A DNA stretch of 9,795 nt from CAXXOK01 sp035353235 (GCA_035353235.1 DAOPZG010000099.1:1-9795), one strand, 5' to 3'; counted from the stretch's first letter, positions 1 through 7,155 are shown. Program-made: numbers and translations. Notes: generated by a model from the letters alone, not told the origin.

Positions 1-1432
1 CGCACTGCCAGGTACGGCCGATGCAGTCCCGCAGGTGGAAGTCGATCTTGGGGCCATAGAACGCGCCGTCGCCCTCGTTGATGGTGTACTTAACCCCCAG
101 GTCGTCCAGCGCGCCCTGCAGGCCTTCGGTGGCCTGCTGCCACATCTCGTCGGTGCCGATGGAGTTTTCGGGGCGGGTGGAGAGTTCCACCGTGTAGGGG
201 AAGCCAAACTGGGTATACACCTTGTCGATCAGGCGGTATACACCCTTGATTTCATCGCGAATCTGCTCCGGGGTCATGAAGATGTGCGCATCATCCTGCG
301 TAAAGCAGCGCACGCGCATCAGCCCGTGCAGCGCGCCGCTCTTCTCGTGGCGGTGCACCAGCCCCAGTTCGCCGCTGCGGCAGGGCAGGTCGCGGTAGCT
401 CCACAGCTTACGCTCATATACCAGAATGCCGCCCGGGCAGTTCATGGGCTTGATGGCGAAATCCGTATCGTCGATCCTGGTGGTGTACATGTTATCCTTG
501 TAGTGGTCCCAGTGGCCGCTGCGTTCCCACAGGGCGCGATTGAGCATGATAGGGGTTTTAATCTCCTCATAGCCCGCCTTCAGGTGGATTTTGCGCCAGT
601 AATCCTCCAGAATATTGCGCAGGATCATTCCCTTGGGGTAGAAGAACGGGAAGCCCGGGCCTTCGTCGCGGATGTCGAACAGGTCCAGATCGCGGCCCAG
701 CTTGCGGTGGTCGCGCTTTTTGGCTTCTTCCAGCTGCTGTACATAGGCTTCCAGCTCGTCCTTGCTGGGGAAGCTTGTGCCGTAGATGCGGCAAAGCATC
801 TTGTTGTGCTCGTCGCCGCGCCAGTACGCGCCCGCGATCTGCGTAAGCTTGAACGCTTTGATGTAGCTGAGGTTGGGCAGATGAGGGCCTACGCAGAGGT
901 CTACGAAATCGCCCATTTCATAGAAGCTGAGGGTTTCGCCTTCGGGCAGGTCTTCGATGAGCTGTACTTTATAAGGCTCGCCCTTTTCCTTCATCAGCGC
1001 GATGGCTTCGCTGCGGGGCAGGGTATAGCGGCGCGGGCGGATGGATTTATGTGCGATCTTCTGCATTTCCTTCTCAATCTTGGGCAGGTCGTCCGGCGAG
1101 AAGGGGGCGGCGACGTCGAAGTCGTAATAGAAGCCGTTTTCAATGGCGGGGCCGATAGCGAGCTTCGTATCCGGGTACAGGCTCTTCACCGCCATGCTCA
1201 GCAGGTGCGCGCAGGAGTGGCGGTATACCTTGCGGCCGTCCTCGTCCTCAAAGGTAAGCGCGGTCACCGTCGCGTCCGCGTCCACCGGAGCGAACAGGTC
1301 GGTCAGCCGATCGTCGGCCAGGCGCACGGCGTAGTATTTTTTGTAATCGTCCGGGTAGAGGTTTTTCAGCAGGTCGCCGACGGAGCTGTGATCGGCCACT
1401 TCGTAGGGTTTTCCGTTCAGGGTCAGTTTCAT
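1..1432 (-). CDS. thrS: Threonine--tRNA ligase (3' end cut off by window)
   Basis: Charges tRNA-Thr with threonine in the cytoplasm. About 477 residues are visible of a family length near 640. Reading from the ATG at 1432: a TGS domain (about 1-60, starting MKLTLNGKPYEV); an editing domain with the HxxxH pair H72/H76 (RHSCAHLL) and C180/H184 (DLCVGPH); then the class II catalytic core. The core holds MNCPGG with zinc ligand C332, the motif-2 stretch RSGELGLVHRHE, and FTQDDAHIF with zinc ligand H383. These match E. coli C334 and H385 with a constant offset of two. The third zinc ligand and the anticodon-binding domain lie beyond the left edge. The start is supported by AAGGAAGG just upstream. 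The gene stands alone behind a T-box leader. The long open frame on the opposite strand (35-1528) is its shadow. Confidence 0.97.
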   Translation of the reverse strand, partial: MKLTLNGKPYEVADHSSVGDLLKNLYPDDYKKYYAVRLADDRLTDLFAPVDADATVTALTFEDEDGRKVYRHSCAHLLSMAVKSLYPDTKLAIGPAIENGFYYDFDVAAPFSPDDLPKIEKEMQKIAHKSIRPRRYTLPRSEAIALMKEKGEPYKVQLIEDLPEGETLSFYEMGDFVDLCVGPHLPNLSYIKAFKLTQIAGAYWRGDEHNKMLCRIYGTSFPSKDELEAYVQQLEEAKKRDHRKLGRDLDLFDIRDEGPGFPFFYPKGMILRNILEDYWRKIHLKAGYEEIKTPIMLNRALWERSGHWDHYKDNMYTTRIDDTDFAIKPMNCPGGILVYERKLWSYRDLPCRSGELGLVHRHEKSGALHGLMRVRCFTQDDAHIFMTPEQIRDEIKGVYRLIDKVYTQFGFPYTVELSTRPENSIGTDEMWQQATEGLQGALDDLGVKYTINEGDGAFYGPKIDFHLRDCIGRTWQC

Positions 1433-1626
1433 GGGGTTCCTTCCTTTCCGTTCTTGGCAATCGCTGAATCAATGCTCTTTGCGTCTGCCTTCGCAGAGCG
1501 CTGCCGCTTTGTGCTCGAAAAGCCTTGAAATAGCGCCGCTATTCCTTCGTCTTTTCTCGCCCAAACCGACGGCCCTTTGCATTGGCAGCCACAAAGCGAT
1601 AGAATCAGCGGTTACCTTGGGGACAG
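1433..1626 (-). other. thrS leader between T-box terminator and start codon
   Basis: These 194 bases hold no convincing gene. Read on the minus strand they contain a perfect palindrome AATAGCG-G-CGCTATT (1529-1543) and a hairpin GCTCTGCG/CGC-AA-AGAGC with an 8-base loop (1474-1499), about 40 bases before the start codon. A ribosome binding site (AAGGAAGG) closes the segment. Either hairpin could affect mRNA stability or translation; that is inference. Confidence 0.5.
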
Positions 1627-1667
1627 AAAAAGTCCGTCCCCGCGCAAATGGTTTTGCGGGGACGGAC
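1627..1667 (-). terminator. T-box regulated intrinsic terminator
   Basis: Perfect 12-bp stem GTCCGTCCCCGC/GCGGGGACGGAC (1632-1643 and 1656-1667) with a 12-base loop, followed on the minus strand by five T (1627-1631). It sits directly downstream of the T-box sequence, the position expected for the regulated terminator of a T-box leader. Confidence 0.93.
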
Positions 1668-1862
1668 GAAATGCTCGTTCGTGGTTCCACCCTGCTTGGA
1701 AACAGGTTCTGCCTGCTCCCACTCATTGGTAGGCGCCGTATCGCGCGCCGTGCGCACCGTCGGCGGCTGGTGTCCGCATCCGGTTCCGCTCGCCGTTTGC
1801 AGCCTGGGCGGCGATCTCTGTGGCGGTCATCCGGGGGCGGCGCGTTCCGCGTCACTCGATGA
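1627..1862 (-). promoter_or_regulatory. T-box riboswitch (thrS leader)
   Basis: Senses uncharged tRNA-Thr in the nascent transcript and switches between terminator and antiterminator upstream of thrS. The diagnostic T-box sequence AGGGTGGAACCACG lies at 1680-1693, followed by a strong terminator. Stem I elements are visible: an AG-bulge-like AGAGAT, and the distal-loop consensus GNUGNRA as GCTGCAA, enclosed by CGCCG/CGGCG and CCGC/GCGG helices. A threonine codon ACC followed by A (1769-1771, in GACACCAG) is my best specifier candidate; GGAACCGG closer to the apex is a weaker alternative. The bulge reads UGGA, which would pair with a tRNA ending UCCA, so it predicts discriminator U in tRNA-Thr. 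The transcript start near 1863 is inferred from the promoter. Confidence 0.93.
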
Positions 1863-1869
1863 TGGGGCT

Positions 1870-1898
1870 AGAATAGCACGAGTTTTGACCGGTGTCAA
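1870..1898 (-). promoter_or_regulatory. thrS promoter
   Basis: A perfect -35 TTGACA (1893-1898), a 17-base spacer, and -10 TATTCT (1870-1875) on the minus strand, directly upstream of the T-box leader. This is a sigma-A type promoter. Confidence 0.88.
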
Positions 1899-2038
1899 GC
1901 CTTGGATCAGAGCGGATTGACGCAGAATGGGAAAATCAGGCAAGAAAGTTCGGAATATGAACTGAATTCCATAATTTCGGATAGGATTTTTTTTGAAAAC
2001 GTCGAAAACAAAATAGGATACTAACAATACAATGATTA

Positions 2039-2047
2039 TGATATAAT
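2039..2047 (+). promoter_or_regulatory. Extended -10 promoter for the sirtuin gene
   Basis: TGATATAAT is an extended -10 (TGnTATAAT). I see no good -35 at the right distance. The site lies 47 bases before the sirtuin start codon in an AT-rich divergent region. The heptamer ATAGGAT occurs twice just upstream (1981-1987 and 2013-2019, 32 bases apart). Confidence 0.65.
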
Positions 2048-2093
2048 AAATAGATGAAAACGGCTTTCAATGCAGCCGCGAAGGAGGAACAGG

Positions 2094-2828
2094 ATGGCAG
2101 CTTTATCGCCGGCGGTGGACAGCCTGAGGCGGATGATTGAGAAATGCAGAAAAGCCGTCTTTTTCGGCGGCGCGGGAATGAGCACGGAAAGCGGCATCCC
2201 GGACTTTCGGAGCGCGCACGGGATCTATCAGCAGGCCGAAGGAAAAAGTTACGAAGAAATGTTGTCAATTCGTTATTTTCTAAACCAGCCGGACGAGTTC
2301 TGGCATTTTTACAGAACCGTGATGCTCCATCCGGAGGCGAAACCGAATGCGGGCCATTACGCGCTGGCGAGGCTGGAGCAGCAGGGGAAACTAAAAGCGA
2401 CCGTAACCCAGAATATTGACGGTCTGCACCAGGACGCGGGCAGCCGACGGGTGTACGAGTTGCACGGTACGGTGCGCCGCAACCTTTGCCTTTCCTGCGG
2501 CAAGACCTACGGGTTGGATACTGTTCTGGCCCAACAGGGAACACCCCACTGCACGTGCGGCGGGATGCTGCGCCCGGACATTGTGTTTTACGGCGAACCG
2601 CTTAACAGCGACGTGATGGACGAGGCGCTGCGGGCCGTGATGGATTGCGATCTGCTGATTGTCGGCGGTACGTCGCTTACGGTGTATCCGGCAGCTGGAT
2701 TGCTGAATTACCGCCGGGAAGCGAAACTGGCGCTGATCAACCGCGACGCGACGCCCTACGACCAGCGCGCCGATCTGGTAGTGCGCGATCCAATCGCTGC
2801 CGCGCTGGACGCGGCGATCCCCCAATAG
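2094..2828 (+). CDS. cobB: Sir2-family NAD-dependent protein deacylase
   Basis: Removes acyl groups from protein lysines using NAD, giving nicotinamide and O-acyl-ADP-ribose; cytoplasmic. The 244 residues show the full sirtuin signature: GAGMSTESGIPDFR (26-39) for NAD binding, TQNIDGLH (105-112), catalytic H124 in ELHGTVRRN, a zinc site C132/C135 and C153/C155 (the second pair is C-x-C), IVFYGEPL (163-170), and GGTSLTVYPA for NAD. The length suits the compact bacterial class, with no macrodomain or extension. I chose the ATG at 2094 over the one at 2070 because AAGGAGG (2081-2087) lies 6 bases before it. It has its own extended -10 promoter. The metallophosphoesterase follows after 61 bases, so the two are probably co-transcribed. 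The acyl specificity and target proteins cannot be read from the sequence. Confidence 0.95.
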   Translation: MAALSPAVDSLRRMIEKCRKAVFFGGAGMSTESGIPDFRSAHGIYQQAEGKSYEEMLSIRYFLNQPDEFWHFYRTVMLHPEAKPNAGHYALARLEQQGKLKATVTQNIDGLHQDAGSRRVYELHGTVRRNLCLSCGKTYGLDTVLAQQGTPHCTCGGMLRPDIVFYGEPLNSDVMDEALRAVMDCDLLIVGGTSLTVYPAAGLLNYRREAKLALINRDATPYDQRADLVVRDPIAAALDAAIPQ

Positions 2829-2889
2829 GGTAATCACTGACCGGACCCTGACAGAATGGTAAAAACCTGCACCGACGGGAGTGGACGGA

Positions 2890-3582
2890 ATGATCTACAT
2901 CACCGGCGATACCTACGGCAGCCCCGCGCGGCTCAGCAAGGAAACCATGCCTTTTGCGAACCGGTGGACCAAGAAGGATACGCTGATCGTATGCGGGGAC
3001 TTCGGCTATCTGTTTTACGGCGGTCCGCGCGAGGAGCTGACCCTGCGGGAACTCAGTTTTCGGCCGTACACCATCGCTTTTGTGGATGGCAACCACGAAA
3101 ACTTTAACCTGCTCAAAGAGTGTCCGCTTGTCACATGGCGGGGCGGTACGGCGCGGCGTGTGCGCCGCAACATCTACCAGCTGATGCGCGGCGAAGTATA
3201 CGAGATGGAAGGGCACACCCTGTTTACCATGGGCGGCGGCTATTCCATCGACCGTTCGCGCCGACACGAAGGGGTAGACTGGTGGCCGGAGGAGATGCCC
3301 GGCGCGGAGGAATACGCTAACGCGCGCCGCAACCTGGAGAAGTGCGACCACCATGTGGATTACGTGGTTACGCATACCGCCCCCCTGTCGGTAATCGGGC
3401 AGATATTCGGCGAGTACGAAGGGGAACGCGAGCTGAACGTATACCTGCAGCAGGTGCTGGACACCGTTTCCTACAAACGCTGGTATTTCGGGCACCTGCA
3501 CATGGACGCTCCGCTGGACAACAACCTGTACGCGATGTTTTTATCCGTGCGGGAGCTGAACACGGGCAATGTATTATGGTAG
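2890..3582 (+). CDS. Calcineurin-like metallophosphoesterase with altered first motif
   Basis: A 230-residue protein of the dinuclear-metal phosphoesterase fold, probably cytoplasmic; substrate unknown. The motifs appear in order: GDTYG (6-10), VCGDFGYLF (34-42), VDGNHENF (65-72), VVTHTAP (159-165) and FGHLHMD (200-206). The first motif is normally GDxHG, with the His binding metal. Here the codon is TAC (Tyr9), one base change from His, while D7, D37, N68, H162, H202 and H204 remain. The enzyme may be altered in metal use or activity, or may be a subfamily variant. I chose ATG at 2890 because GGGAG (2877-2881) lies 8 bases before it; the GTG at 2881 has no spaced ribosome site. It follows the sirtuin gene by 61 bases and ends in front of a strong terminator. 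Confidence 0.88.
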   Translation: MIYITGDTYGSPARLSKETMPFANRWTKKDTLIVCGDFGYLFYGGPREELTLRELSFRPYTIAFVDGNHENFNLLKECPLVTWRGGTARRVRRNIYQLMRGEVYEMEGHTLFTMGGGYSIDRSRRHEGVDWWPEEMPGAEEYANARRNLEKCDHHVDYVVTHTAPLSVIGQIFGEYEGERELNVYLQQVLDTVSYKRWYFGHLHMDAPLDNNLYAMFLSVRELNTGNVLW

Positions 3583-3603
3583 AGCGGGTGAAACCGCAGG
3601 ATT

Positions 3604-3636
3604 GGAGGAAGAATGATGTTCTTCCTCCACTTTTTT
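3604..3636 (+). terminator. Intrinsic terminator of the sirtuin-phosphoesterase unit
   Basis: Perfect 10-bp stem GGAGGAAGAA/TTCTTCCTCC (3604-3613 and 3619-3628), 5-base loop, then AC and six T (3631-3636). It lies 21 bases after the phosphoesterase stop. Confidence 0.92.
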
Positions 3637-3748
3637 ATAACGCGCCTATGGGCGCGAGGTTTCGCACCTGTGGGTGTGCGCGGGGGTAGGGATGTGTCCG
3701 CAGACACATCCCCGCCCCCGCCTGCCTGCGGGCACATCATAAAAAAGT
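3629..3748. repeat. Hairpin-rich intergenic element with inverted ends
   Basis: The segment is bounded by exact inverted decamers ACTTTTTTAT (3629-3638) and ATAAAAAAGT (3739-3748). The match continues outward into the terminator arms: 17 of 19 positions agree between 3620-3638 and the reverse complement of 3739-3757. Inside are a 6-bp hairpin (CGCGCC/GGCGCG, 3641-3656), a 4-bp hairpin (AGGT/ACCT, 3657-3669) and a 19-bp stem with a CGCA loop, one mismatch and one G-T pair (3680-3698 with 3703-3721). It lies between two convergent genes. It may be a REP- or MITE-like repeat, or only two converging terminators with structured DNA between. Confidence 0.6.
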
Positions 3749-3772
3749 GAAGGAAGGGTTTCCCCTTCCTTC
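3741..3772 (-). terminator. Intrinsic terminator of recF
   Basis: On the minus strand, a perfect 10-bp stem GAAGGAAGGG/CCCTTCCTTC (3763-3772 and 3749-3758) with a GAAA tetraloop, then AC and six T (3741-3746). It lies about 30 bases beyond the recF stop. Confidence 0.92.
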
Positions 3773-3803
3773 AGCCCTGCGCTTTCACGCGCACATCCGT
3801 TGT

Positions 3804-4925
3804 TTAACCTTCCGTAAGAAAAGCATGGTTGTCTTCCCCGACCTGTACGCGGTAATAGAGGTCGGCGCTCGCGCCCGCCGCGTCGGCTTTGTCGGTGCAG
3901 GTTAAAAAGGTCTGTACGCCCTCGGCGCTTCGCAGCAGGGCGGCGCGACGGCGTACGTCCAGCTCGCTGAAGACGTCGTCCAGCAGAAGGGCGGGTTTTT
4001 CACCCATTTCATTTTCAATCAGCTGGATTTCGCCCAGCTTCATGCTGAGCACCGCGGTGCGGGTCTGCCCCTGGCTGCCGAAAGCGCGCAGCTCCTTGCC
4101 GCAAAGCAGCATGGCCAGGTCATCCCGATGGGGGCCGTAGGCAGTGTACAGGCGCTGCCTGTCCTCGGCACGGGTGCGTTTTAACCCTGTGAGCATTTGC
4201 TTGTAGGGGGTTTCGGTGGAGGCGAGGGGGCCGACATAGCGCAATTCGAAGGTTTCCGCCGGGTCTTCGGCAATGGAGGCGTACTGCGCGGCGGCGTTCT
4301 GGGCCAGTTCGCCCAGAAACCAGCGCCGGGCCTCCACCACGTAGACGGCCGCGCCGGCCAACTGCTCGTCCCATGCGTCCATCTGGGTGTCAAAATCGGC
4401 AGCGGGGGCGCCGCGCTGGGCGCGCAGCAGGGCGTTGCGGCTTTCCAGCACGCTCAGGTACTGTCGCAGGGCTTTCACATAGCTGGGCCGTATCTGGCTT
4501 AACTGCATATCAATAAAGCGTCTCCGGGCGGCGGGACCGTCGCGTACAATGCGCAGGTCTTCGGGGCCGAACATCACGGCGGTGGCGTGACCCATCATAT
4601 CCGAAATGCGCTGGGCGGGCTTGCCAAAAAGAAGAACGCGCTTCTGCGGCTTTTCCAGCGGGTACAGGCGTACTTCCAGCTCGTGGCGGCCATCCAGCCG
4701 GCGGGTTTCGGCGCGGACAAACGCCACGCTCTGCCCTTCCTCAATCATCTCCCGGTCGGCGGCGGTGCGGTGGCTGCGCCCCAGCGACAGCAGGTGCATG
4801 GCTTCCAGCAGATTTGTTTTACCGGAACCGTTAGCCCCGTAGAGCACGGTCGTACCCCGGGTGGGCGCAAGCTCCAGCTCGGCGTAGTTGCGGAAGTGCA
4901 TCAATCGCAGGGAGGAAAAATACAT
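3804..4925 (-). CDS. recF: DNA replication and repair protein RecF
   Basis: An SMC-like ATPase that works with RecO and RecR to load RecA at single-stranded gaps. The 373 residues fit the family (about 360-370). The N-terminus MYFSSLRLMHFRNYAELEL is typical. Walker A is GANGSGKTN (30-38), the signature motif lies in FGSQGQTRT (282-290), and Walker B is PALLLDDVFSELD (311-323), followed by a short C-terminal strand region. The frame stays open upstream to 5069, but family alignment supports ATG at 4925, with AAAGGCGG about 10 bases before it. In many Bacillota recF lies in the dnaA-dnaN-recF-gyrB cluster; here no replication gene is next to it. I see no clear promoter directly in front. It may be read from the glucan hydrolase unit upstream on the same strand. 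Confidence 0.95.
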   Translation of the reverse strand: MYFSSLRLMHFRNYAELELAPTRGTTVLYGANGSGKTNLLEAMHLLSLGRSHRTAADREMIEEGQSVAFVRAETRRLDGRHELEVRLYPLEKPQKRVLLFGKPAQRISDMMGHATAVMFGPEDLRIVRDGPAARRRFIDMQLSQIRPSYVKALRQYLSVLESRNALLRAQRGAPAADFDTQMDAWDEQLAGAAVYVVEARRWFLGELAQNAAAQYASIAEDPAETFELRYVGPLASTETPYKQMLTGLKRTRAEDRQRLYTAYGPHRDDLAMLLCGKELRAFGSQGQTRTAVLSMKLGEIQLIENEMGEKPALLLDDVFSELDVRRRAALLRSAEGVQTFLTCTDKADAAGASADLYYRVQVGEDNHAFLTEG

Positions 4926-5276
4926 TGGCGTAGTTCCGCCTTTCCTGAAAATGCGAGGGAAGAATCGGGTGGGGGAGAACAAGCAGGAGGAGCCGCGTTG
5001 CCCGGATGGCGGTGAACACGGTATACGCGAAAACGTGGCGACAGGGAACGCTGGATGGGAATGGAGCATGGGTAAACGAAAAAACCGGAAACGCCCAAGG
5101 CGTGTTTGGCATTCGGAGCGGGGCCGAAACCGCTCAACGGGGCTGTCTGCGAAAGAAAACCAAACATCGCTGGGAGTATGAGGCCTACAGGAGAAACCCG
5201 GAAATCAGCGAAGGGCATACGGCGCACAGGGGTGTTACAGCGCCCGGAGAGCGATGTGAACGAAGCGGAAACCGCC
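4926..5276 (-). other. Gap between glucan hydrolase and recF without a convincing gene
   Basis: These 351 bases are open in several frames on both strands, as GC-rich DNA often is, but none of the conceptual proteins has a recognisable motif or a good ribosome binding site. I see no strong promoter for recF. The only structure of note is a weak terminator-like hairpin with a T-run at 5079-5105. Confidence 0.45.
5079..5105 (-). terminator. Possible weak terminator after glucan hydrolase
   Basis: On the minus strand, ACGCC-TTG-GGCGT (5091-5103), extendable by two A-T pairs past a bulged C, followed by TTCCGG and six T (5079-5084). The stem is short and the T-run starts several bases after it, so it may be leaky or not functional. 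It lies about 170 bases past the glucan hydrolase stop. Confidence 0.3.
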
Positions 5277-7082
5277 TCAGGCGCGAAGGCGCATCTGGCG
5301 GGTGATCACCACACGGGCGTCGCCCTCCGACAGGGGATCGCCGAAAGCGTCCAGCCCGTTCACGGTGTAACGGCGAATGACGAGGGTGTCGTCGTCCGGG
5401 GCCTCCACGTCGAGGTAACCGGTCTGCAGCACGGGGTGGCGCAGGCGATGGCGAAGCAGCGCCGCTACGCGGCTGCGGAAGGCTGTGTCCCCGTTCTCCC
5501 AGTCCATGGGCGCGCGGTTCCATGGGTCCGCCATACCCTGCATGCCCAGCTCGTCGCCGTAATAAACAGCGGGCGTTCCGGGCAGGGCGCACAGCAGGTG
5601 AAGGGCTTGCAGGTAGCGTTCCTTGGATACGATCATCTGCGAGGGGGTCAGCCGCACGGCCTGCGCGTCCGCGCGGGGCATCTGCGCCGGGCCGGGCCTG
5701 TCGTACCCCGAAAAGGCGTTCAGCGCCCGCACGCGGTCGTGGCTGCCCAGCAGGTTCATCAGCGAATACAGAAAGGGCGGGGGATAGACTTCCCGCTGAT
5801 GCAGGATCAGCCGCGCCAGATCCCGTGCGGGCGCCGCCCCGGTGAAAAAGTCGATCACCGCGCGGCGCAGGGGATAATTCATCACGCTGTCCAGCGTATC
5901 CCCCAGGCAGTAGGAACGGGGCTGACCGTAGGCGACCTTGTTGCTGGCGTCTTCCCATACCTCGCCCAACAGCGTTCCCTGCGGGTCGGTATCCTTAACG
6001 GCCTTGCGCATGGCCTGAAGCAGGTTCACAGGCAGCTCGTCGGCTACGTCCAGCCGCCAGCCGCACGCGCCGCGCCGCATCCACAGCGGCAGCACCCCGG
6101 TTTCGGGCTCCAGCAGGTAACGGCGGTACCCGGGATTGTCCTTTTCCAGCGCGGGCAGGGTGTAGAACCCCCACCATGCGTTGTAACGGTCGGGGAAATC
6201 GGTGAAGCGATACCAGGGATAATAGCGGGAACTGCGGCTCTGGTACGCGCCGACCTCCGGATACCGCCCGTAACGGTTAAAATAACGGCTGTCCGCCCCG
6301 GTATGGCTGAACACCCCGTCGCACAGGAGGCGCATGCCGCGCTTGCGGGCCTCGGCGGCGAGCGCCTCGAAATCCGCCGTGTCGCCCAGAATGGGATCAA
6401 CGGTTTCGTAATCCCCGGTATCGTAGCGGTGGTTGGTACGTGCGCGCACCACTGGGTTCAAATAGAGGATGGTTACCCCCAACGCCTTCAGCTCGTCCAG
6501 ATGTTCGGCAATCCCCGCCAGTGTGCCGCCGAAAAAGTCCAGCGCGCGGTTATCGCCGTTCTCCGGGTCCGTGTCCAGCGTGGGCGGCTCGTTCCATCCG
6601 GCGTGAAAGGTCGCTTCCGGGTGGGCCTGAGCAATCCGCCGGGCGCGCTCCTGCGACGGGGCGGCGGGGCCGCGGGCGAACCGGTCGGGGAAAATCTGAT
6701 ATACGATCCCGTGGCGCAGATAATCGGGCGTGCGGTAAGCGGGATCGTACACGGTAATCTGATAGCTGCGCGGCGCACCGAAAAGCTCGGCTCCCTCGCC
6801 GCCCAGTTCGTCGGACGCATTGCCGTAGCGCAGGTCTCCATTGGGCGTGGATACGATAAAATCGTACCAGAAGAGTATTGGCACGGAAGGAACGGTGAGG
6901 GTCGCTTCAAACAATCCGCTGTTCATACGTTCCATCGGGAAGCGATGCTCGGTTCCGTCCCAGGTGCGCAGGGTGACGGCATCACCCTCATCGTTGAGAA
7001 AACGAAGCGTGATCCGGCCCCCGGCAGGCACAGGCCCCACAGGAGTGCGGTACACGGGCGAATGGGAATTATGCAGGATCAT
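5277..7082 (-). CDS. GH13-family alpha-glucan hydrolase (neopullulanase/cyclomaltodextrinase-like), cytoplasmic
   Basis: Hydrolyses alpha-glucosidic bonds, probably in maltodextrins or cyclodextrins taken into the cell. The 601 residues have no signal peptide. Residues 1 to about 115 look like a beta-sandwich N-domain of the CBM34/neopullulanase type. The catalytic barrel starts near YQIFPDRFARG (128-138). GH13 regions: DGVFSHTG (255-262, with Ser259 where Asn is usual), GWRLDVADE (341-349, nucleophile D345), LLGEVWED (371-378, acid/base E374) and LLGSHD (444-449, D449). PAVYYGDELG (504-513) is also typical. The C-terminal domain is short (about 550-601). AAGGAGG lies 12 bases before the ATG, rather far, and no start codon lies between. 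It has its own promoter with operator-like repeats, downstream of the HPr-like gene. Exact specificity cannot be told from sequence. Confidence 0.92.
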   Translation of the reverse strand: MILHNSHSPVYRTPVGPVPAGGRITLRFLNDEGDAVTLRTWDGTEHRFPMERMNSGLFEATLTVPSVPILFWYDFIVSTPNGDLRYGNASDELGGEGAELFGAPRSYQITVYDPAYRTPDYLRHGIVYQIFPDRFARGPAAPSQERARRIAQAHPEATFHAGWNEPPTLDTDPENGDNRALDFFGGTLAGIAEHLDELKALGVTILYLNPVVRARTNHRYDTGDYETVDPILGDTADFEALAAEARKRGMRLLCDGVFSHTGADSRYFNRYGRYPEVGAYQSRSSRYYPWYRFTDFPDRYNAWWGFYTLPALEKDNPGYRRYLLEPETGVLPLWMRRGACGWRLDVADELPVNLLQAMRKAVKDTDPQGTLLGEVWEDASNKVAYGQPRSYCLGDTLDSVMNYPLRRAVIDFFTGAAPARDLARLILHQREVYPPPFLYSLMNLLGSHDRVRALNAFSGYDRPGPAQMPRADAQAVRLTPSQMIVSKERYLQALHLLCALPGTPAVYYGDELGMQGMADPWNRAPMDWENGDTAFRSRVAALLRHRLRHPVLQTGYLDVEAPDDDTLVIRRYTVNGLDAFGDPLSEGDARVVITRQMRLRA

Positions 7083-7122
7083 CGGGCAGGGAGTCCTCCT
7101 TAACGGGGGTTTGCCGACGGGA

Positions 7123-7135
7123 CCGCCTCAGGCGG
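7123..7135 (-). other. Leader hairpin of the glucan hydrolase mRNA
   Basis: A perfect CCGCC-TGA-GGCGG hairpin in the predicted 5' leader. GGGGTT near the predicted transcript start (7150-7155) could also pair with AACCCC (about 7107-7112), enclosing the hairpin and leaving the ribosome binding site just outside. No known riboswitch is recognised. Confidence 0.4.
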
Positions 7136-7155
7136 ATGGCCGCGCGGGTAACCCC

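Noticed and set aside
255..262. Ser259 in place of Asn in region I of the GH13 enzyme (residues 255-262 of the protein at 5277-7082) as a possible inactive enzyme
   Set aside because: D345, E374, D449 and His260 are all present. As I recall, DGVFSHTG occurs in other clostridial GH13 proteins, so this is not a sign of lost activity.
35..1528. A 497-residue open frame on the plus strand
   Set aside because: It is the antisense shadow of thrS. The minus strand encodes a protein with all ThrRS motifs, and the plus-strand product has none.
1469..1855. A 128-residue minus-strand frame upstream of thrS
   Set aside because: It runs through the T-box riboswitch and its terminator, which explain the sequence. 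No ribosome site and no domain.
2094..3582. Sirtuin plus phosphoesterase as a two-gene defence system
   Set aside because: Sirtuin domains do occur in defence systems, but this is a compact stand-alone deacylase with complete motifs beside thrS and recF. Nothing else suggests defence.
3471..3740. Short minus-strand frame across the terminator and hairpin region, and similar ones nearby
   Set aside because: It overlaps the end of the phosphoesterase gene and two terminators. The low-complexity product is not credible.
5006..5305. Possible 99-residue plus-strand gene in the recF upstream gap
   Set aside because: No ribosome binding site, no motif, and it overlaps the 3' end of the glucan hydrolase gene.
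5106..7103. A 665-residue open frame on the plus strand
   Set aside because: Antisense shadow of the GH13 gene in GC-rich DNA. It has no recognisable domain, while the minus strand shows all GH13 catalytic regions.
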